DNA of 64,000 nt from Periplaneta americana (taxonomy: Eukaryota > Arthropoda > Insecta > Blattodea > Blattidae): NCBI RefSeq assembly GCF_040183065.1, contig NC_091119.1, forward strand, positions 189,330,043 through 189,394,042, given 5' to 3'. The first letter of the stretch is position 1. Every line of letters begins with the position of its first letter. The position numbers were made by a program, and so were the translations under genes. The notes under the pieces are model-generated. The model did no database searches, had not been told where the DNA came from, and worked only from the letters and a program-made list of their open reading frames with translations. Of the stretch, positions 57,305 to 64,000 are shown in pieces.

Positions 57305-57900
57305 TTACTTACAAATGGCTTTTAAGGAACCCGAAGGTTCATTGCCGCCCTCACATAAGCCCGCCATTGGTCCCTATCCTGTGCAAAATTAATCCAGTCT
57401 ATCATCACACCCCACCTCCCTCAAATCCATTTTAATATTATCCTCCCATCTACGTTTCGGCCTCCCTAAAGGTCTTTTTCCCTCCGGTCTCCCAACTAAC
57501 ACTCTATATGCATTTCTGGATTCTCCCATACGTGCTACGTGCCCTGCCCATCTCAAACGTCTGGATTTTAAGTTCCTAATTATGTTAGGTGAAGAATACA
57601 ATGCGTGCAGTTCTGTGTTGTGTAACTTTCTCCATTCTCCTGTAACTTCATCCCGCTTAGCCCCAAATATTTTCCTAAGCACCTTATTCTCAAACACCCT
57701 TAACCTATGTTCCTCTCTCAGATTGAGAGTCCAAGACCATACAGAACAACCGGTAATATAACTGTTTTATAAATTCTAACTTTCAGATTTTTTGACAGCA
57801 GACTAGATGACAAAAGCTTCTCAACCGAATAATAACAGGCATTTCCCATATTTATTCTGCGTTTAATTTCCTCCCGAGTGTCATTTATATTTGTTACTGT
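57305..57900 (-). pseudogene. LINE family A, 5'-truncated
   Basis: An 11-bp duplication ATGCTGATGAC (57294-57304, 57901-57911) brackets it. The minus strand encodes NKVLRKIFGAKRDEVTGEWR to RRWEDNIKMDLREVGCDD, then a frameshift near 57400 before the AAMNL end. A deletion at 57735 (cca/aga...cata) interrupts the upstream part. Confidence 0.9.
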
Positions 57901-57911
57901 ATGCTGATGAC

Positions 57912-58065
57912 ACCTTTGAGTAATACTGTTTGTCTGAGGCTTTTTCTGTCTGTAAAAGGAATGTTAAGTTGATCGCACGTTAGACTCTCTCGACAAATAC
58001 CATTTCGCAATTAATAAACCCACCGACGCAAAATAACTTCGTAGCTATTCGTTAAATATCCCATT
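57912..58065. other. Unassigned gap
   Basis: Nothing recognised. Confidence 0.4.
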
Positions 58066-58162
58066 AAAAAAGTGGCAGAGGATTTGAGGAAATCCCTAAG
58101 ATTGCGTGTAACGTTTATTAGGGTAATGGAATAAAGATAAATACAATTTGCTGTAAGATGTC
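58066..58162. repeat. Interspersed repeat F, copy 3
   Basis: 'gaggatttgaggaaatcc', 'gcgtgtaacgtttatt' and 'caatttgctgtaagatg' match 6826-6925. Confidence 0.5.
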
Positions 58163-58752
58163 TCTCTCTTTTTTTAACTAATGGCGTGTACCTATTCGTC
58201 ATTCACCCATATGAAGGCAGCTGTTTCGACCAATTTACCCTCAAAGTCTTTGCCCAGGGTGCGCTATAGGAGGCTGGTCTACGCTATACCTGCAATGAGA
58301 TGAGATGGTGGAAACTTGTTGGGATGTCACAGGGGAACCGAAAGTCCCAGAGAAAATCCTTGCGTTACCTGGATCACGGGCTTGTCAAACACAAGTTATA
58401 TGTTCGGGGATCAAACCCGTGTCCACAGGATTATAAGTGCTTATTGTGCCAACCTCCTTATTGTAGGATGATTGTTGAAGTCCGCTAAGTATCTAATTCA
58501 CTGCTTGGTACCACATTATCGATTCACCTACGGCATTCAAGTCTGACGCAGTCTCTCTGTTGATATTCCACAGCCTCTTAAACTCGACATCTGTTCGAAA
58601 AATACCGTACAATGTCCTGCTGTATTCTATATTGACCTGAATATCATAGCACCGTAGATACCGCGACATACCACTGCGCCATCTATCCGAGGGAGCTACA
58701 CAGAGTTGCCAGATCCTTTGTCCTGCAAAACTAACGGAAAACCACTAATTTG
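58163..58752. other. Unassigned; decayed SINE-like part
   Basis: 'gttcggggatcaaacccgtg' near 58405 resembles the complement of a B box, so a decayed SINE is possible around 58260-58480. The rest is unrecognised. Confidence 0.3.
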
Positions 58753-59010
58753 GCGTCCACATACCTGTGGAGTAACAGTTAGCGCGTCTGGCCGCGAAAC
58801 CAGTTGGCCCGGGTTCGATTCCCGGTTGGGGCAAGTTACCTGTTGAGGTTTTTTTCCGGGGTTTTCCCTCAACCCAATATGAGCAAATGCTGGGTAACTT
58901 TCGGTGTTGGACCCCGGACTAATTTCACCGGCATTATCGCCTTCATCTCATTCAGACGCTAAATAACCTAAGATGTTGATAAAGCGTCGTAAAATAACCT
59001 ACTGAAAAAA
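58753..59010 (+). mobile_element. tRNA-derived SINE (type 1), intact
   Basis: Closely matches 42439-42695: head with 'gtggagtaacagttagcgcg', B box GGTTCGATTCC, core 'gttgaggtttttttccgggg', 3' end 'gttgataaagcgtcgtaaaa'. The flanks carry 'actaatttgg' (58743) and 'actaattgg' (59011), an imperfect target duplication. Confidence 0.9.
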
Positions 59011-59210
59011 ACTAATTGGTAGCATTGGGACTGAGAAGGTGTGTCGTAATAGTATACAGCATCAACGGTATATTATAAGTTGAAAATTCAAGCACATTAG
59101 ATTGGAAACTACCTATTTCCAGCAACTTCCCCTCTTTCCATTTTTCGCTATGTGCAGTAATAACGGAGTTTGTGTCGCCGGACTTTTGAATCACTCTGTA
59201 TAAAGGACCT
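59011..59210 (-). mobile_element. Possible transposon end, TACAGAGTGATTC
   Basis: Read on the minus strand from about 59205 it starts 'tacagagtgattcaaaagtc', like the terminus at 9576 and similar to 30003. Only one end is seen. Confidence 0.35.
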
Positions 59211-59890
59211 ACAATTTCACTTCCCTTCTGGAGTAAATTATGCAAAAGACTTTATCTCTCTTGGCTAGATTTAAACCTCGGATCCATTGGTTGGCATGGT
59301 AACAACCAGACCTCTTAGGGCGACAGCTAGAACTACACATCAAATGTAATATATGGGGTTCGCATATATGTTATAAATTGCTGAGGAGGAGTGTATCTTT
59401 CGGAAAAAAAGTTGCCTGAACGAAGCAAACCTTTTGTATAACAAAAATCACACAATGTCTGCCCTGGATCAATTTCTGATCTCCTTTGGCGATGTATCGT
59501 CATTTGGGTAGCCTAGGCGACAGCTGGTCCATGAAATAATGACATGAAAATGATGGAGCGATGGTGTATTAATTATAGATGAAAGCAAATTACGTAGAGG
59601 AAATTTTCCTCAGTGAAGTTGAGGTTTTGCTAATCACAAATTTATTATTATTGATTTTAAGCGAGAGTGAATCTCGGTTTTCTTTCGTTGGCAACTGCCA
59701 GCTTTCAGATGCAGCAAGATGTGACGAGGCAGTAAATCTCAAGTTCGTTTTCTGTCTATCGAATCCAAAACCTTATTAGTAGTTGTTTCAGAATGTCCTG
59801 TCGTCTACTCACATTAAACATTTTTAGTGCTATTGTTCACGTTCGAAATAAAACTCGGAAATGTCAAATGTTGCAAGTAATCCCTTAGAT
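59211..59890. other. Unassigned stretch
   Basis: Nothing recognised. Confidence 0.4.
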
Positions 59891-60062
59891 CAGGGGTTCT
59901 TAAACTTTTCTCAGAGCACCACTAATTCAGCGTAGTGGAGACACAAGTACCACCAATCAGAAACAAAGGAATATGCTATACGAGGAGTGAGGATATGAAA
60001 AGAAATTAGTCCACTTTCAGTAATTTTTAGAAGAGTGATTTTAAATATAAAAAACTAATAAC
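59891..60062. mobile_element. hAT-like terminus, CAGGGGTTCTTAAACTTTTC
   Basis: The start CAGGGGTTCTTAAACTTTTC followed by 'tcagagcaccac' is typical of one end of a hAT. A second hAT MITE is inserted shortly after (60063), and no right end was found. Confidence 0.45.
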
Positions 60063-60754
60063 TAGGGCTAGGATTTTGATGACCAATAAATCATGAAAAA
60101 ATGTCCTAAAAACAATGCATTTATGACTTAAAAATCTTAAAAAAAATGCCCTTAAAAATGCCCTAAAATTGATCTTGCATATTTGGCTTAGTAGGAATAT
60201 TAATATTCAGACTAGTAATTAAATTAAATTCTAGTACCAACATTTAAGTTTATTTGATTTTACATAATTTTTCTAAGTAGTACACTTTAATTAATTATTT
60301 TACCTGATGTAGTTCTATGTAGTCCACCACAAGGCCACTGTTATCCGAAACTAGCAGGCATAGAGGAGTCTATATTGAAGGGGTGGTTGGACTGATCCAT
60401 TACATGGGGTGTACTTCGTTAAAATGGCAATATTTGTATAGAAAAACGATTAAAATATTATACAAAATAATGGGTATTAATGGACAAAATATGTAGAGTA
60501 AATATAAAAGGAAATAAACATTATTTTACATTAATAATAGGGATTTATGGCCAAAATTAAATGAAAATGCCTCAAAAATGACCGAATAAAACAAAAATGC
60601 TCTTATGAGTTGAAACAGGCAAAAAATGCAAAAAAAATGACCTAACAAATATGTCTTAAAACTCTTAATTTATCACATAACATATAAATACTAAAGCAGG
60701 TATGTTTCTGGCTTACTAGAAAAAAGATGCAATTTCATCAGAATCCTAGCCCTA
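60063..60754. mobile_element. hAT MITE, TAGGGCTAGG family, copy 2
   Basis: Ends TAGGGCTAGGATTTTGATGA and, from the right, TAGGGCTAGGATTCTGATGA; exact 8-bp duplication CTAATAAC (60055-60062, 60755-60762). Subterminal 'aaaatgcccttaaaaatgcc' repeats. Non-coding. Copy 1 is at 16870-17567. Confidence 0.95.
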
Positions 60755-60762
60755 CTAATAAC

Positions 60763-61140
60763 ATTAATATTTATTTTTATTGTTATTGTTTCAGTTCATA
60801 TTCTTACAAATGCTGCTCAAACTGAAAAATGTATCGATGGCTTGAATGACCTGTTTCTTTCTTTTTTTTTTTTTTTTTTTTTGTGAAAATTGGACTTACT
60901 CTATTTATTCCCCTTACCTTTCAAATATTAAAATACTTAAATAAATTAAATTTACTAGTTATAAGAATTACGGATAGAGGAGACGGCCTCCAGATATGAA
61001 GATAGCTGCGAATTTAGACTATTGAATAAGCAGTCGCGAACAGCCGATAAGGGGTGGTCCTCCAGCTTGGAGGTTGGGCGAAGGACTAACAACCCACCAC
61101 CGTAAAAAGAAAGCTTGTTAAAAAAAACCAACATAAGTCT
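60763..61140. other. Unassigned; possible upstream LINE sequence
   Basis: T-run at 60862-60882. 'ggtcctccagcttggaggtt' with 'actaacaacccaccaccgta' (61055-61105) resembles a part often seen in insect LINE ORF2, but this cannot be confirmed from the window. Confidence 0.3.
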
Positions 61141-61905
61141 CGGAATTATTCGAGAATAAGGTGCTTAGGAAAATATTTGTAGCCAAGAGGGCTGAAGTTA
61201 CAGGAGACTAGAGAACTGCACGCATTGCATTGTATTTATTAACATTCCATGGTATTCATACATTGCTTACAGCTAGAATATGGCACAAGTCAAAAAACTT
61301 AATACTATTATAAAATCTTAATTTATGGTCACAGTCTAGATGAAATATATACAGACGAGATTTACAATAAAATCTACTAGTACAACACAAAGTTTTAGTA
61401 TCAATTTAATGAAGTGTTATTGAATGTCATGAATTCACCTACAGAATAGAAGGCGTGAGAAATTAGGTACTTCTTTAATTTGGCCCTAAATAATTTTATG
61501 TTTTGAGTTTCATTTTTTATATCGATAGGGAGGCTATTGAAGATTTTTACTGCCATATAACGCACTCCTTTTTGATAGCACGATAGACTTGCCGATGGAG
61601 TATGAAAGTCATTTTTTGACGTGTATTCATGCTATGAACTGTTGAATTACTTACAAAGTTTTCACGATTACATACGAGGAAGATTATTAATGAAAAGATA
61701 TACTGACAAGCCATGGGCATTATTTGTAGTTCTTCACCTAACATAATTAGGAACATAAATCCAGACTTTTTGAGATGGTCAGTGTATATAGCATGTGTGA
61801 GTGAATCCAGAAATGCATAAGATAGTGTTAGTTTGGAGACCTGACGTGAAAAAGACCTTTGGGGAGGCCGAGACATAGATGCGAGGATAATATTAAAATT
61901 TACTT
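61141..61905 (+). pseudogene. LINE family A, interrupted by a LINE D insertion
   Basis: 61145-61227 encodes FENKVLRKIFVAKRAEVTGD; the frame then breaks at the inserted LINE D (61228-61731) and resumes with 'ttcttcacctaacataatta' and NPEMHKIVLVWRPDVKKTFG up to about 61905. In intact copies these parts adjoin as GCACGCATTGTATTCTTCAC. Confidence 0.8.
61228..61731 (-). pseudogene. LINE D, 5'-truncated, inside LINE A
   Basis: About 95% identical by eye to 27814-28317. It encodes the same C-terminal end (YIFSLIIFLVCNRENFV, TVHSMNTRQK, HAFYSVGEF). The tail at its 3' end is only TACAATG, against (CAATA)10 in the other copy. A TACAA-like sequence at both junctions could be the target duplication. Confidence 0.85.
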
Positions 61906-62958
61906 CCACCCTGCACACATGCAAGTCGTCAATTTCCGGTCAGGATGAGATTCTGGAGTTCGGGAGGGATTCCGATTCATCTCTGTTTACAGTATATACA
62001 AATCTTCTACATTCTACGATCACTTTCCATCTACCGATCTTCAAACAAACAACTAGTAACACCCACTATGATGAACAGCCGATTCGGAGCCGTACAAACA
62101 CAAGTGATGACCTTTTATTCAAAACGGTGATGATAACGAAAGGAACATTGCAGGGAATGTTGGTGGAATGAAAGGGGAGGAAATTGGAGAACACTAGAGA
62201 AACCCTTAAAATCTTGGCTTTGTCCATTACAAATTCTACTACACAATTCCCGGGACTTGAACTCGGGAGCCACAGCGACGGCTTGCATTTTGATTGAATT
62301 TTAGGTCACTAGATTGTAATAATGTTTTAATAGCTGATGTGCAACATTTGGTTATGATGCTACCGAAAGTCTGCATGATTTACTCGTGTCGCTATGGTTA
62401 CGGTTCTGTCTTACGTGTAAACATTGTAGAACATAAAATGTATTATGCTGTATTTAATTGGTGGTATAGTAAATCGCAGACGTCTGGAAAAGCTGCAATA
62501 AATGAACTTTCATTGTGACAAATGAACAACTTACTATCCATTATATGAGTAATAAGTTCAGTTAACACAGACTTTTATGACATGATAGGGCTATAAGTTT
62601 AAAAACAGGTTGGTGCTGCAGATCTTGGTTTCAAACAGACCCAATTCTGTTGTAACATTCAAGTTTCATGGATATAAAACAGATGCCATTCCACATCACT
62701 TTATAAAAGTTAAAGTATAAGCTTAAAATATTTTATGGAAACTTTTAGAGATACTAAATATATAGTGTCTCCACCATGAACCTGACACGTCATTAATTTG
62801 AATAGATATTACGCCATTTGCAATACACCGTAAGTAATGTAATTAATTTCAGGGAGTTTTTCTTCGAGGTAATTCAAACAAAAAGATTTAATGCAATTTT
62901 GCTGGTTTTTACATTTTGAGATAAAATTGTTTCATATTAAACATTTCATAGAATTAAT
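61906..62958. other. Unassigned stretch
   Basis: No gene recognised. 62215-62285 ('cccgggacttgaactcggga') looks like a decayed tRNA-like head on the minus strand. Confidence 0.35.
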
Positions 62959-63240
62959 ATTTGAGGAGAAAAATTCGCTCCGGCGCCGGGAATCGAACCC
63001 GGGTCCTTGGTTCTACGTACCAAGCGCTCTGACCACTGAGCTACGCCGAATTCAATCCACAGCACCAGATCGAACCCCTCTCCTTCAGTGTTTCCCTTCG
63101 TAGCCCGACTCCAAGTTAGGCATATACGTTGACGTTTTATGTCCAAGTCAACTGCCATTATACAAGAGGTGCACTCAATTGAGTGACTGTTTGGCCGGGA
63201 TTCCGCAGTTAAGTGCACAGTAATCTGTACAGAAATATGC
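62959..63240 (-). mobile_element. tRNA-like module (type 6), copy 3
   Basis: Minus strand: 'cggaatcccggccaaacagt', 'gagtgcacctct', then 'gtggattgaattcggcgtag' and a tRNA-like segment, ending 'gcgaatttttctcctcaaat'. Same order as 30591-30925, with the tRNA-like part at the 3' end. Confidence 0.7.
62979..63050 (-). other. tRNA-like cloverleaf in the type 6 element
   Basis: 72 nt: acceptor arm TTCGGCG/CGCCGGA (6 pairs plus one G-U), D arm GCTC/GAGC, anticodon stem TTGGT/ACCAA with loop ACGTAGA, T arm CCGGG-TTCGATT-CCCGG. Position 33 would be C instead of the invariant U, two bases instead of one join the D and anticodon arms, and there is no termination signal right after it. So it is judged a SINE head, not a functional tRNA gene. 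Confidence 0.6.
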
Positions 63241-63244
63241 ACTG

Positions 63245-63415
63245 CTATCTATGAGAATATTGAAGATTGTTTTATTAATTTGTTCTACAGAATAATATCT
63301 GTAATATTGACAATATTTGAGGAGAAAAATTCGCTCATGGAATATTAATTGTCAGCATTACAGATATTATTCTGTAGGACAAATTAATAAAATAAATCTT
63401 TAATATATTTCATAG
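63245..63415. repeat. Perfect-to-imperfect palindrome around GAGGAGAAAAATTCGCTC
   Basis: 'ttattaatttgttctacag' and 'aataatatctgtaatattgac' on the left recur as complements on the right ('tattctgtaggacaaattaa'). The centre repeats the 'ttgaggagaaaaattcgctc' seen at 62960, so it probably belongs to the same type 6 unit. Confidence 0.7.
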
Positions 63416-63902
63416 AGTGTTTTGGAGAAGTCAATTGAGATCAGTAGTGATATATTTGGTGACGTATGTTCACTTCGGAAAGAATCCAAAGGGTTCTGTG
63501 CACATAGTCCTTAACGTTTAACGTAAAGCTCTTGTTTCTGTTATTTATTTCCTGCTTTGTTAACATTTATCATGTCGTAACTTCTATGACTTTCAATCGT
63601 GCTGTAATTTTTTTAATTGATAGTTCAGTGTCTAGCTAAAGCATAGAAAAAAATTCGAAATGAAAATATTTTTTCAAAAGTGCAAAAAAAAAAAAAAAAA
63701 AAAAAAAACTAACTCCGATGTGAAATGCTCAGAATAGACATTTACATCTTCTAAAGTTGGTAAGCGGCAAACTTTTTTTTCTTTCACGTTAGATGAGAGA
63801 TCAAAGCGAAATAAATGCTGACAAAGAATAAAAGTTACTTCTAAAAATGGTCGGTATTCAAAATCTTTATGGCTTTCCCAGTTACGGTGGATTAAACAAA
63901 GA
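63416..63902. other. Unassigned; poly-A run
   Basis: Contains A25 at 63684-63708; otherwise unrecognised. Confidence 0.4.
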
Positions 63903-64000
63903 AGCGTTTTCCTTCCGGCCTCCCAACTAACGCTGTATATGCATTTCTAGGTTCGTCCATAAGTGCTACATGCCCTGCCCATCTCAAACGTCTGAATTTA
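63903..64000 (-). pseudogene. LINE family A fragment, runs off the window
   Basis: 'cttccggcctcccaactaac' and 'ctgcccatctcaaacgtctg' match the same part of the other family A copies (RLRWAGHVA...YRVLVGRPE). It starts abruptly at 63903 without the LINE 3' end, so it is broken on that side. Confidence 0.85.

Noticed and set aside
62979..63050. Functional tRNA gene
   Set aside because: The cloverleaf is good, but base 33 would be C, the D-anticodon linker has two bases, no pol III terminator follows, and relatives at 30 kb show that it is part of a repeat.

Overview
The window looks like repeat-saturated intergenic or intronic DNA from a large insect genome. tRNA-derived SINEs, many insect-type LINE tails, Tc1/mariner, hAT, Helitron and foldback elements, an LTR and long microsatellites cover much of it. 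The SINE body with a conserved 'ACCTGGTTG..GTTTT' core recalls cockroach/termite (Blattodea, e.g. Periplaneta) DNA; that is inference from memory, not a search. I found no host protein-coding gene that I can defend. Every coding region I recognise belongs to a mobile element, and only two of them look intact.

Layout. 0-10 kb: foldback and Harbinger-like MITEs, a 51-bp tandem array, a 713-bp TTAA-flanked foldback, LINE pieces, one internally deleted LINE reverse transcriptase, and a 1.06-kb TA-flanked element. 10-20 kb: LINE 3' ends, a 176-182-bp tandem array, a SINE split by a hAT (Buster-like transposase remnant), a hAT MITE inside a GATAACTGAT-type minisatellite, a 900-bp polypurine block, and a 600-bp sequence present twice in direct orientation. 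20-28 kb: a SINE split by a hAT at the same 8 bases as the one at 13.6 kb, a BovB/RTE-like LINE interrupted by a hAT MITE and by a segment holding a solo LTR, then a LINE fragment split by a deleted mariner. 28-44 kb: SINEs, LINE pieces, microsatellites and long stretches with nothing assignable. 44.8-48.8 kb: a Helitron carrying a MITE and a complete hAT with a two-exon transposase. 49-53 kb: an inverted pair of the 1.06-kb element (one split by a SINE) and a large inverted repeat. 54-57 kb: a second complete hAT with a single-exon transposase, inserted into the target-site duplication of a LINE. 57-64 kb: more LINEs, SINEs, a hAT MITE and a tRNA-like module.

The elements form datable stacks: host < LINE < hAT (54-57 kb), Helitron < hAT (45-49 kb), Harbinger-like < SINE < hAT (20.7-21.7 kb), LINE < LINE (61 kb), LINE < mariner (27 kb), and LINE < repeat < solo LTR (24-26 kb). 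The most notable signals are two opposite-orientation hAT insertions at the same 8-bp target in a SINE tRNA-like head, two related apparently intact hAT transposases differing by an intron inside the zinc finger, and a core sequence shared by several SINE families with different heads.
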